Both the position numbers and the translations under genes were made by a program. Of a stretch of DNA of 64,000 nucleotides, positions 15,919 through 23,585 are shown one piece after another (position 1 is the stretch's first letter; each line of letters starts with the position of its first letter). The notes beneath the pieces were generated by a model. The model made no database searches. It was not told where the DNA came from and saw only the letters and a list, made by a program, of their open reading frames with translations. The DNA is taken from assembly GCA_021781455.1 (NCBI GenBank), contig JAJXWV010000030.1:1-64000 (forward strand). The letters are read 5' to 3'. The stretch is from Acidobacteriota bacterium (lineage in GTDB: Bacteria; Acidobacteriota; Thermoanaerobaculia; Gp7-AA8).

Positions 15919-16731
15919 ATGGGAAGTGCCCTGCCAGCAGTGGAGCTGGACGATAACGCCCGTGATTTCTATCGCGAGGCACTCGGTCACCTCGACCGCG
16001 AAGGCGTGCAGTACCTCGTCGGTGGCGCGTATGCCCTGGGGCAGTACACCGGCATCGAGCGGCACACGAAGGACTTCGACATCTTCATCCGGCGCGAGGA
16101 TTTCGCTCGCGCCCGCAGGGTGCTGGAGGCTGCCGGATATGAAACCGAGCTCACCTTTCCACACTGGCTCGGCAAGGCATTTCACGGCGACGATTTCATC
16201 GATTTGATCTTCAGTGCCGGCAATGGAGTGGCCGCAGTCGACGACCTCTGGTTCGAGTACGCCGTGCCGGGACGCGTGCTGGACATGGACGTGCGCCTGA
16301 TCCCGGCCGAAGAGATGATCTGGTCCAAGGGCCTGATCATGGAGCGGGAACGCTTCGACGGCGCCGATGTCGCGCACGTCCTCCGAGCGCTCGGGCCGAC
16401 GCTCGACTGGCATCGCCTGATCGGCCGCTACGGTCCCTACTGGCGCGTCCTGTACTCGCATCTGGTGTTGTTCGGCTTCGTCTATCCCTCGAGTCGATCG
16501 AACGTGCCGGCCTGGGTCATGAACGAGCTCGGCGATCGCATTCGCAAAGAAAGCGCACAACCCGACGCGAGAGAAAAGATCTGCTACGGCACCATGATCT
16601 CGCGCCAGCAGTACCTGAGGGATGTCCACGAGTGGGGATACAAGGACGCGCGCGCCGAGCCGGTCGGCAGCATGACCCGCGAAGAGATCGCCCACTGGAC
16701 CGCGGGCATCGCCGAGGATGGAGCGAAGTGA
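15919..16731 (+). CDS. Nucleotidyltransferase-fold protein
   Basis: The 270-aa protein has the nucleotidyltransferase core: GGAYALGQYTG followed by HTKDFDIFI, which supplies the G-x-A and DxD metal residues, then FIDLIFSAGN as a possible third carboxylate strand. This resembles the MNT/AbiEii-like and DUF6036-like group rather than tRNA CCA enzymes. ATG 15919 is selected because AAGGA lies 8 nt upstream. The stop overlaps the next ATG by 1 nt, and the metallophosphoesterase and EgtB-like genes follow without a gap. The substrate is not known. A role with the phosphoesterase (adding and removing a nucleotide or phosphate) is speculation from context. Confidence 0.82.
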   Translation: MGSALPAVELDDNARDFYREALGHLDREGVQYLVGGAYALGQYTGIERHTKDFDIFIRREDFARARRVLEAAGYETELTFPHWLGKAFHGDDFIDLIFSAGNGVAAVDDLWFEYAVPGRVLDMDVRLIPAEEMIWSKGLIMERERFDGADVAHVLRALGPTLDWHRLIGRYGPYWRVLYSHLVLFGFVYPSSRSNVPAWVMNELGDRIRKESAQPDAREKICYGTMISRQQYLRDVHEWGYKDARAEPVGSMTREEIAHWTAGIAEDGAK

Positions 16732-17537
16732 TGGCCGCCGATCGCGGGAAAGTGCGCATCGCCGCCGTCGCCGACCTCCACGTGAAGAAGACCTCCGGCG
16801 GCGCTTTTCACGACCTGTTCGCGAAGGCGACCGAATCCGCCGACGTCCTCCTCCTCTGCGGAGACCTGACCGACTACGGCGCCCCGGAGGAGGCTCGCGT
16901 CCTGGCCAAAGAGATCACCAGTGCCTTGCGCATCCCGGCCATCGGCGTCCTCGGCAACCATGACTTCGAGACCGGCAAGCAGGACGAGATCGTGAAGATC
17001 CTCACCGACGCCGGCGTGGTCATGCTCGACGGCGATGTGCATGAGGTCCACGGCGTCGGATTCGCCGGAGTGAAGGGCTTCTGCGGCGGCTTCGGCCGGC
17101 GTGGACTCGCCGCGTGGGGCGAAAAGATCATCAAGGATTTCGTTCACGAGACGGTCGAGGAGGCGCTGAAGCTCGAGGCCGCCCTGGCGCGCCTGCGCAC
17201 GCCCCAGAAGATCGCCGTTCTCCACTACGCCCCCATTCACGCGACGGTCGTGGGCGAGCCTCCGGAGATCGAAGCCTTCCTCGGCTCGTCACGTCTGGAA
17301 GAACCAATCGACCGTTATCGCGTCAGCACGGTTTTCCACGGCCACGCCCATCGCGGATCGCCCGAGGGAAGGACCAAGGGGAACGCCCTGGTCCTGAACG
17401 TGGCCATGCCGTTGCTGGTGGCCACGTATCCCGACCGGCCGCGGTTCCGAGTCGTCGAGCTCGACGTGACCGAAGCCGCCTCGCGTAAGGCGACCGTAAT
17501 CCTCGCTTCGCAAGCCGACTTAGAATCATCGCCATGA
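16731..17537 (+). CDS. Calcineurin-like metallophosphoesterase
   Basis: The 268-aa protein carries all five metallophosphoesterase motifs in order: ADLHVKK (D-x-H, about 13), LCGDLTD (GD, about 44), LGNHDFE (GNHD, about 77), LHYAPIHATV (H, about 165) and FHGHAHRG (GHxH, about 203). Metal-dependent hydrolysis of a phosphomonoester or diester is expected; the substrate is unknown. No signal peptide is seen, so it is cytoplasmic. It is joined head to tail with the nucleotidyltransferase (1-nt overlap) and the EgtB-like gene (ATGA overlap), so the three proteins are probably made in fixed proportion. Confidence 0.9.
   Translation: MAADRGKVRIAAVADLHVKKTSGGAFHDLFAKATESADVLLLCGDLTDYGAPEEARVLAKEITSALRIPAIGVLGNHDFETGKQDEIVKILTDAGVVMLDGDVHEVHGVGFAGVKGFCGGFGRRGLAAWGEKIIKDFVHETVEEALKLEAALARLRTPQKIAVLHYAPIHATVVGEPPEIEAFLGSSRLEEPIDRYRVSTVFHGHAHRGSPEGRTKGNALVLNVAMPLLVATYPDRPRFRVVELDVTEAASRKATVILASQADLESSP
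17521..17526 (+). promoter_or_regulatory. Internal -10 box TAGAAT before the EgtB-like gene
   Basis: TAGAAT lies inside the 3' end of the phosphoesterase gene, 7 nt before ATG 17534. It could start a leaderless transcript of the EgtB-like gene independent of the upstream genes. The -35 region is not obvious. Confidence 0.35.
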
Positions 17538-18874
17538 AGCACGCGGCACTTCCCGATGGTGTATCGCGCGAGGGTCTTCTGGAATGGTTCCGCCAGGGGC
17601 GCGAGAGATCGGCGCAGCTCTTCGAGATTCCACACGAAGGTGCCTACTACGAACGACCGATCCCGCTGCGCAACCCGATCGTCTTCTACGAAGGCCATCT
17701 TCCCGCGTTCACCATCAACACTCTCGTGAAGCTCGCGCTGAATCGGCGCGGCATCAGTGAGGACTACGAAGTTCTCTTCGCGCGCGGGATCGATCCCGAG
17801 AGCGAGCACGCCGCCGGCAATGGCGCTTCGCTCTGGCCGTCGCGCGCCGAGGTTCGTGCCTACGCCGCCCAGGCGGACTCGATCATCGAGCGGGCGCTGC
17901 GCGAGGACGATATCGACTGCGACGACGTTCCCCAGCTGCGCGGAGGCGAGGCCGCGCTGGCGATCCTCGAGCACGAGCAGATGCACCAGGAAACGCTGCT
18001 CTACATGTTCCACAACATGCCACACGAAAAGAAGCGCCCGCGTCCTGCGTTCAACGCGAAGACCGCGCCGCAAACCGATGGCTCCAGCGGCAACGAGTTC
18101 ATCCCCATCCCGCGTGGTATGGCGACGCTCGGTGCGGAGCGCGAGGCCATTGGCTTCGGGTGGGATAACGAGTTCCGCTCCCATGCGGTCGACGTGGAGG
18201 AGTTCGCCATCCAGCGCCACAACGTCACGAATGCGGAATTCATGGACTTCGTGCAGCGCGGCGGGTACCAGAACGAATCGCTCTGGTCGGACGAAGCGTG
18301 GCAGTGGTTGCGCTCCACTGGAAAGACTCATCCGCATTTCTGGCTTCTTCGAGACGGCGGATGGTATTGGCGCGGGATGTTCGAGCTGATTGCTCTGCCC
18401 GCCACCTGGCCCGTGTACGTCAGCCATGCGGAAGCCGAGGCGTTCGCGCGCTGGAGAGGCATGCGCCTGCCAACGGAAGCTGAATACCACCGCGCTGCGT
18501 TCGGAACACCGGCCGGACGGGAGCGCGATTTCCCCTGGGGCAACGACATGGCCGACAGCAGCCGCGGCAATTTCAATTTTGCGCATTGGGATCCGCTGCC
18601 GGTCGGCTCGTTTCCGGCCGGCGCGAGCGCCTGGGGCGTCGAAGATCTCGTCGGCAACGGCTGGGAATGGACCTCGACTCCGTTCGACGGCTTTCCCGGA
18701 TTCGAGCCGATGGCGTCCTACCCGGTCTACTCGAACGATTTCTTCGACGGGCAGCACTATGTCCTGAAGGGAGCGTCGCCGGCGACCGCGCGTCACCTCA
18801 TCCGCCGCTCGTTTCGCAACTGGTTCCGACCGACGTACCCGTACGTGTACGCAACGTTCCGCTGCGTCGCGTGA
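17534..18874 (+). CDS. EgtB-like non-heme iron sulfoxide synthase (DinB + FGE-sulfatase domains)
   Basis: The protein is 446 aa, the usual EgtB length. The N-terminal DinB-type helical domain supplies the iron ligands: His in YEGHLPAF (about 57) and the HxxxHxE motif HEQMHQETL (about 147-152). The C-terminal formylglycine-generating-enzyme-like domain (about 190-445) contains PRGMATLGAER, VTNAEFMDFV, RLPTEAEYHRAAFG, DLVGNGWEWT and the ending YPYVYATFRCV. EgtB enzymes couple a thiol to trimethylhistidine with O2. The methyltransferase EgtD is not in this window, so an ergothioneine role is only a family-based suggestion. It overlaps the preceding phosphoesterase gene (ATGA). Confidence 0.85.
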   Translation: MKHAALPDGVSREGLLEWFRQGRERSAQLFEIPHEGAYYERPIPLRNPIVFYEGHLPAFTINTLVKLALNRRGISEDYEVLFARGIDPESEHAAGNGASLWPSRAEVRAYAAQADSIIERALREDDIDCDDVPQLRGGEAALAILEHEQMHQETLLYMFHNMPHEKKRPRPAFNAKTAPQTDGSSGNEFIPIPRGMATLGAEREAIGFGWDNEFRSHAVDVEEFAIQRHNVTNAEFMDFVQRGGYQNESLWSDEAWQWLRSTGKTHPHFWLLRDGGWYWRGMFELIALPATWPVYVSHAEAEAFARWRGMRLPTEAEYHRAAFGTPAGRERDFPWGNDMADSSRGNFNFAHWDPLPVGSFPAGASAWGVEDLVGNGWEWTSTPFDGFPGFEPMASYPVYSNDFFDGQHYVLKGASPATARHLIRRSFRNWFRPTYPYVYATFRCVA

Positions 18875-18879
18875 ACCGC

Positions 18880-19005
18880 GAACGAGAGGGCAGAGCGCAG
18901 AGCGCAGGTCGATGAACCGCAGGGAGCGAATCGCTCAGCCTCACTGAACCCGCCTGCCCTCTGCCCTCTGCGCACTGGCCTGCGATCTGCGCTCTGCGCT
19001 CTCGA
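18880..19005. repeat. Heptamer-type repeat, GCGCAGA / CTCTGCG units in inverted arrangement
   Basis: GAGGGCAGAGCGCAGAGCGC on the left and CCTCTGCCCTCTGCGC plus CTGCGCTCTGCGCTCTC on the right are imperfect 7-bp tandem units in opposite orientation. They fill the gap between the EgtB-like gene and SOD. Confidence 0.75.
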
Positions 19006-19077
19006 ATTGACATCCACACGATCCGTGACTACATGTACGGTCAGGTGCGCATCGTGCATGCACCGAGAGGTATGGAA

Positions 19078-19695
19078 ATGAAGACCTACAAGGCAAAGCA
19101 ATTCGATCTCTCCGGTCTCAAAGGCATCTCCGACAAAACGCTGGAGACGCACTTCAAGCTCTATGAGGGGTATGTCGCCAACACGAACTCGCTGACGGAA
19201 AAACTTTCCGGCTACTTCAAGAGCGGGAACGTGGAACAGTCGGATTTCGCGGCGTACTCCGAGATCACCCGCCGCCTCGGCTTCGAGTACAACGGCATGG
19301 TGCTGCATGAGTACTACTTCGGGAACATGAAGAAACAGGGGGGCGGCGATCCCGGCTCGAAATTCAAGGCGGCGATCGACAAGAGCTTCCCGTCGGTCGA
19401 CGTCTGGCGCAACGATTTCGTCGGCATCGGCAAGATGCGCGGCGTGGGCTGGGCCATCGCTTATCTCGACCCGATGACGGGATGGGTCTCGAACCACTGG
19501 ATCACGATGCACGAGACGAACAACGTCGCCGGCTTCATCCCCCTCCTGGTCATGGATGTGTGGGAGCACGCCTTCCTGCTCGACTACAAACCGTCCGAGC
19601 GGCCGAAGTACATCGAAGCGTTCCTGTCCAACGTCGACTGGAACTGCGTCGAGCGCCGCGTGCAGCAGGTCCACGTCAGCGGGGACTGGCGATAA
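19078..19695 (+). CDS. Fe/Mn-family superoxide dismutase
   Basis: The 205-aa protein has the metal ligands in order: His in LETHFKLYEGYV, His in GMVLHEYYFGN, and the Asp-x-x-x-His pair in VMDVWEHAFLLDYK. The C-terminal DYKPSERPKYIEAFLSNVDW is the usual SOD ending. The FKLYEGYV.NTN first helix matches a divergent SOD group rather than E. coli SodA/B. ATG 19078 is preferred because GAGAGG lies 7 nt upstream; ATG 19072 and 19033 are in frame. There is no signal peptide, so it is cytoplasmic. A strong terminator follows at 19720. Confidence 0.88.
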   Translation: MKTYKAKQFDLSGLKGISDKTLETHFKLYEGYVANTNSLTEKLSGYFKSGNVEQSDFAAYSEITRRLGFEYNGMVLHEYYFGNMKKQGGGDPGSKFKAAIDKSFPSVDVWRNDFVGIGKMRGVGWAIAYLDPMTGWVSNHWITMHETNNVAGFIPLLVMDVWEHAFLLDYKPSERPKYIEAFLSNVDWNCVERRVQQVHVSGDWR

Positions 19696-19719
19696 CGGCA
19701 ATCAGAACGCATTCCGCTC

Positions 19720-19755
19720 GAATCCGCCGGGCCATCCCCGGCGGATTCTTCGTTT
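19720..19755 (+). terminator. Rho-independent terminator after SOD
   Basis: GAATCCGCCGGG (19720-19731) pairs with CCCGGCGGATTC (19737-19748) over a 5-nt loop, followed by TTCGTTT. It lies just before the O-methyltransferase ribosome site (GAGGAG at 19756), so the latter could be read only by read-through. Confidence 0.8.
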
Positions 19756-19764
19756 GAGGAGACG

Positions 19765-20406
19765 ATGAAAGACGGCATCGACGCCATCCTGCAACGCAGC
19801 CAGGCCGAGTACCTCGAGAAAATCCTGCCCGCCCGCGACCCGTTGCTCGCCTCCATGGAGCAGTTCGCCAGGGAGAAAGACCACCCCATTGCCGACCCCG
19901 AGGTGGCGCAACTGGTCCGCGTTCTGCTGCGGCTCAAACGACCGCGTCATCTCATCGAGGTGGGAACGAACATCGGCTATTCGGTGATCGTGATGGGGCG
20001 CGAGCTCGACAGAACGGCTGTTCTCGAGAGCGTAGAGCTCGACCACAAAATCCTGGAGACGGCGCGGCGGTATGTCGGCGACGCCTCGCTGCCCTGCCGG
20101 GTGGTCTTCCACGAGGGGGCCGCGACCGCCGTGCTGCCGACGCTGGAGGGACCGTTCGACTTCGCCTTCATCGACTGCGTGAAGGCCGAGTACGGCCAGT
20201 ACCTCGATCAGCTTCTGCCGCAACTGGAGCCTGGCGCTCTCATCGTCTGCGACAACCTTCTCTGGGGAGGGCAGGTCGCGCAAGGCGTGCACGACGCGTC
20301 GACCGATGCGCTCCGCGAGTTCAATCGACGGATCACGTCGGATCCCCGGCTACTCACGACGATTCTCCCGGTCGGCGACGGCACGGGGGTTTCGGTCATG
20401 GTGTAG
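19765..20406 (+). CDS. SAM-dependent O-methyltransferase (COG4122 type)
   Basis: The 213-aa protein has motif I HLIEVGTNIGYSVIVM (SAM binding, about 63-77), motif II ESVELDHKILETARRY, and motif III FDFAFIDCVKAEYGQYLDQL, where the Asp and Lys correspond to the metal/catechol-binding residues of YrrM/caffeoyl-CoA-like O-methyltransferases. CDNLLWGGQV is also typical. The substrate is unknown. The start ATG 19765 has GAGGAG 3-8 nt upstream. Confidence 0.88.
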   Translation: MKDGIDAILQRSQAEYLEKILPARDPLLASMEQFAREKDHPIADPEVAQLVRVLLRLKRPRHLIEVGTNIGYSVIVMGRELDRTAVLESVELDHKILETARRYVGDASLPCRVVFHEGAATAVLPTLEGPFDFAFIDCVKAEYGQYLDQLLPQLEPGALIVCDNLLWGGQVAQGVHDASTDALREFNRRITSDPRLLTTILPVGDGTGVSVMV

Positions 20407-20448
20407 AGGAATACCGCCCACCACCGCCCTCGCCGACTTGTCATCCAA

Positions 20449-20481
20449 CTTGTCATCCCGAGCGTCAGCGAGGGATCTGGG
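20449..20481. repeat. REP half-copy (TCATCCCGAGCGTCAGCGAG)
   Basis: One arm of the 33-bp palindrome that is complete at 50519-50642. A truncated TTGTCATCC lies just before it. Confidence 0.85.
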
Positions 20482-20508
20482 TGGGTGGGGCGCGAAAAGC
20501 GTGTTCGT

Positions 20509-20543
20509 CAAAAAAGCCGCGGAGGCTCCCGCCTCCGCGGCTT
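20509..20543 (-). terminator. Rho-independent terminator of the DUF1573 gene
   Basis: GCCGCGGAGGC (20516-20526) pairs exactly with 20531-20541 around a TCCC loop. On the minus strand the stem is followed by six T. It lies 24 bp beyond the stop at 20567. Confidence 0.9.
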
Positions 20544-20566
20544 CATTTCTCTAGGGTGGGGTCTTC

Positions 20567-21667
20567 TTATTTCGATGCGGATCCGACGGCGGCCTTCACG
20601 GTCCCGCGCACTGGAACCGTCACGACCGGCACGATCTTGTCGTTTGTGAAGATCTTGACGTTGCCGTCGATGTCGCCAGCCTTCGCATCCTTGCCGACCT
20701 GCAGCGTCACTTCATACTCGCCCCTGGTGGTCGTCGGCTTCACCGAGGTCACCACACCGGGGATCGAGGACTCCACCTTGCTCACATTGAAGAGCTCCGG
20801 CGTACGGAGATTGTTCGAGTGCAGGACGATCGTCCGCGTGGCTGCCGGATCGGTCGGAGCGACTTCGCCGAAATTGATCCCGGTGGGCTCGACCATGAAC
20901 GTCGGGCGGACGACACCGGTCACACTGATGCTGTACACGGGCTGGTGCTGCGAATTGGTCATGATGTAAATCTTGTCGGCGAGAGGGCCGATCTTCGCGT
21001 CAGCCCCGCCGACCGTGATGTCGACCCGGTACTGATTCTGCCCGGGACGCCCGACGCCCGGGGCCAGCTGCGCGGGGTCGGTGATCTTCGCGTAGCTGAC
21101 CTTGATCCAGTCAGCCGGCGTCGCCACTTTGACGATGTCGAAGGGCGCTTCCTCCTCCGAATAGAGCACCACCGACTGCGTGGCGGCCTCTCCCTGCAGG
21201 AGCATGTAGCGGACGAAGCCCGCCGGATAGGCCTCGACATACGGCTTGACCACCGCCGCGATGGTCAGCTGTGAGCTCGGCACCGACGGGTCGTTGGTCT
21301 CCAGCTCGATCGTCTTGGAGATCGGGCCGGTGAAGTTCGTCGTGTCGACGTGGGCGTTGACCTTACCGGTCTGGCCAGGCTTGATGACCTTGTCGAAGTC
21401 CGCGACCGTGCAGCCGCAACTGGGCTTGGCGGCGATGATCTCGAGATCGGCGTCGCCGGTGTTCTTCACCACGAAGGACCAATCGAGCTTCTGGCCCTTC
21501 GGTATCACGCCGTAATCCTTGATCGGCTCCAGAATTGTTAGGCGCGGAGCCTTTTGGCTTTTCGCCTCGGTCGCCTTGGCGTGCTCGCCCTTCGACGTCT
21601 GAGCAGACGCCAACGACGCCACCGCCATGACCATCGCGGCCATCAGCACAACGATTCGCTTCGACAT
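20567..21667 (-). CDS. Exported DUF1573 protein
   Basis: The 366-aa protein has a signal peptide (KRIVVLMAAMVMAVASLASA, cleavage near residue 23). The first domain (about 45-150) is DUF1573: DYGVIPKGQKLDWSFVVKNT, KPSCGCTVADFDK and PGQTGKVNAHVDTTNFTG. A second Ig-like unit (about 255-360, INFGEVAPTDPAATRTIVLHS) suggests two or three MSP/ASPM-like beta domains. Such proteins are periplasmic and of unknown role. ATG 21667 has AGGAGG 9 nt upstream; ATG 21676 would leave no spacing. Confidence 0.85.
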   Translation of the reverse strand: MSKRIVVLMAAMVMAVASLASAQTSKGEHAKATEAKSQKAPRLTILEPIKDYGVIPKGQKLDWSFVVKNTGDADLEIIAAKPSCGCTVADFDKVIKPGQTGKVNAHVDTTNFTGPISKTIELETNDPSVPSSQLTIAAVVKPYVEAYPAGFVRYMLLQGEAATQSVVLYSEEEAPFDIVKVATPADWIKVSYAKITDPAQLAPGVGRPGQNQYRVDITVGGADAKIGPLADKIYIMTNSQHQPVYSISVTGVVRPTFMVEPTGINFGEVAPTDPAATRTIVLHSNNLRTPELFNVSKVESSIPGVVTSVKPTTTRGEYEVTLQVGKDAKAGDIDGNVKIFTNDKIVPVVTVPVRGTVKAAVGSASK

Positions 21668-21814
21668 GCGCAACATCCTCCTGTGTTTGGACAACCGTGA
21701 TTCGCGGACGGTTCGAACATGGTCTCCCAAATGACCATTCCCGCCGCCGGAAAGGGATTCGATTCTACAATCGGTCCCCGAACAGCATGGTTCTTGCTCA
21801 CCAGACCGACTCTC

Positions 21815-23251
21815 ATGCCTTACATTGACGATGTCACCAACGTCCGCCGTGTCTACCTGATCGGCATCTGCGGGACGGCGATGGCCTCGCTGGCCGGAAT
21901 GCTCCAGGAGCGTGGCTACACCGTCGGCGGCTCCGATGAGCACATCTATCCTCCGATGTCGACCTACCTCGAGCGGTTGGGCATTCCCGTCCTCGAGGGA
22001 TATACGAAAGAGCACCTGGAAACGTTCCGCCCCGACCTGGTGGTCGTCGGCAACGCCGCCGCCCGGACGCAAGCCGAAGCCGCGGCTACGGTCGAGCTCG
22101 ACCTGCCGTACACCTCGATGCCCGAGGCGATTTACCAGCTGTTCATCCGTGGCAAGCACTCCATCGTCATCACGGGAACGCATGGAAAGACCACCACGAC
22201 CTCACTCATGGCCTGGATGCTGGAGTCTGCCGGCCGCGATCCGAGCATGGTGGTCGGCGGCATACCGGTCAACTTCAATCAGAACTTCAAGCTCGGCCAG
22301 GGAAGCGATTTCGTCATCGAAGGCGACGAGTACAACACCGCCTTCTTCGACAAGGGAGCGAAATTCCTCCATTACCACGCCAATACGCTGCTGGTGAACA
22401 ACATCGAATTCGACCACGCCGACATCTTCCCGGACCTCGAGTCGATCGTGGACATGTTCCGCAGGGCGGTCGTTCAGGTCGCGCCCGGAGACGTCATCGT
22501 GGCCAACGGGGACGACCCACGGGTCATGTCCCTGCGGCGCGACGCCAAAGCACGCTGGCTCACTTTCGGATGGGATCGATCGCGCGACATCTTCGCCACC
22601 GACCCCGAGTTCGCGCAGGAGACGACTTCGTTCACGGCGTGGTGGGAAGGGAAGGAGTGGTTTCGCTTTCGCACCCCGCTCTCCGGACATCACAACGTGC
22701 TGAACGCTCTCGCCGACGTGGCCATCGCCCGGCTCCGTGGCCTCCGGGCCGAGGAGATCCAGAAGGGGTTGGAATCGTTTCGCGGGATCAAGCGCCGCAT
22801 GGAAGTGCGCGGCGTCGAGCGCGGCGTGACGGTGATCGACGACTTCGCACACCATCCCACGGCCATCGCCACCACGCTCAACGGAGCACACGAGCGCTAC
22901 CCCGGCCGGCGCATCTGGGCGTTGTTCGAGCCGCGCTCGATCTCCTCGAGCCGGAAGGAATTCGAGGACGGGTACATCGAGGCCTTCCATGAGGCGGACC
23001 GGGTTGTGATCGGGCCGATCTTCCATCTCGAGCGCTACAGGACGCGTTACGGTCTCGACAAGATGATGTCGGTGCCGACGATTCTCGAGCGCCTCAACGC
23101 CGACGGAATCGAAGCCGAGCAGATCGACGATTTCGACGCCATCGCCGAACGGATCGCACGCGCGGCGAAGCCGGACGACGTCGTGCTCGTCATGTCCTCG
23201 GGTGCCTTCGGCGGCGTCCACGAAAAGATCCTGGAGCGGCTGCGCGCCTAG
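21815..23251 (+). CDS. mpl: UDP-N-acetylmuramate:L-alanyl-gamma-D-glutamyl-meso-DAP ligase
   Basis: The 478-aa Mur ligase belongs to the peptidoglycan recycling branch. It shows N-terminal RVYLIGICGTAMASLAGMLQ, the ATP loop VITGTHGKTTTTSLMAW, the middle-domain NNIEFDHADIFPDL and the C-terminal IDDFAHHPTAI. The GICGTAMASLAG start and IKRRMEVRG are characteristic of Mpl rather than MurC. It joins recycled murein tripeptide to UDP-MurNAc. ATG 21815 opens the conserved domain; a TACAAT -10 box at 21766 lies in the short leader. The longer frame to 21719 overlaps the divergent promoter. Confidence 0.92.
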   Translation: MPYIDDVTNVRRVYLIGICGTAMASLAGMLQERGYTVGGSDEHIYPPMSTYLERLGIPVLEGYTKEHLETFRPDLVVVGNAAARTQAEAAATVELDLPYTSMPEAIYQLFIRGKHSIVITGTHGKTTTTSLMAWMLESAGRDPSMVVGGIPVNFNQNFKLGQGSDFVIEGDEYNTAFFDKGAKFLHYHANTLLVNNIEFDHADIFPDLESIVDMFRRAVVQVAPGDVIVANGDDPRVMSLRRDAKARWLTFGWDRSRDIFATDPEFAQETTSFTAWWEGKEWFRFRTPLSGHHNVLNALADVAIARLRGLRAEEIQKGLESFRGIKRRMEVRGVERGVTVIDDFAHHPTAIATTLNGAHERYPGRRIWALFEPRSISSSRKEFEDGYIEAFHEADRVVIGPIFHLERYRTRYGLDKMMSVPTILERLNADGIEAEQIDDFDAIAERIARAAKPDDVVLVMSSGAFGGVHEKILERLRA

Positions 23252-23356
23252 ACGAGCGAGTGCAGGGGCGCAACCGCGCAGCCTCGCTCGGATGGAATAC
23301 GCCCCCGGCATGCCCCGTTCCCAAGGCTCCTAAACGTGAAATTGTGAGGGGAAGGT

Positions 23357-23515
23357 ATGTCCGAACAGAAAGTCCACGAGCTCCTGCGGAAGCACAACAT
23401 TACACCTGATGACGTGAAGGAGCGGCGCACCTCGCTGCACCACCTTCGCCATATCGTGCGGAACGAAGAGCTTCCCTTCGACGTGTTCAAGGCGCTCGTG
23501 AAGATGCGCCATTAA
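23357..23515 (+). CDS. Small acidic/basic helical protein, 52 aa
   Basis: ATG 23357 to TAA 23513 encodes MSEQKVHELLRKHNI, then TPDDVKERRTSLHHLRHIVR, ending KALVKMRH. It is preceded by GGGGAAGG at a good distance. The composition is strongly helical and charged, with codon use like neighbouring genes. I do not recognise a family. The helix-turn-helix-like spacing of charged residues might allow nucleic-acid or protein binding, but no motif proves it. It is monocistronic between mpl and greA. Confidence 0.65.
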   Translation: MSEQKVHELLRKHNITPDDVKERRTSLHHLRHIVRNEELPFDVFKALVKMRH

Positions 23516-23568
23516 TCCGTCTTCCTCGCGCGGCAACCCCACCCGCTGCGCCCAACCTGCTACTCGCT

Positions 23569-23574
23569 TACAAT
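23569..23574 (+). promoter_or_regulatory. -10 box TACAAT of greA
   Basis: TACAAT ends 11 nt before ATG 23586. No ribosome site fits in the gap, so the message is probably leaderless or nearly so. Confidence 0.5.
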
Positions 23575-23585
23575 GTGCCGCCTCT

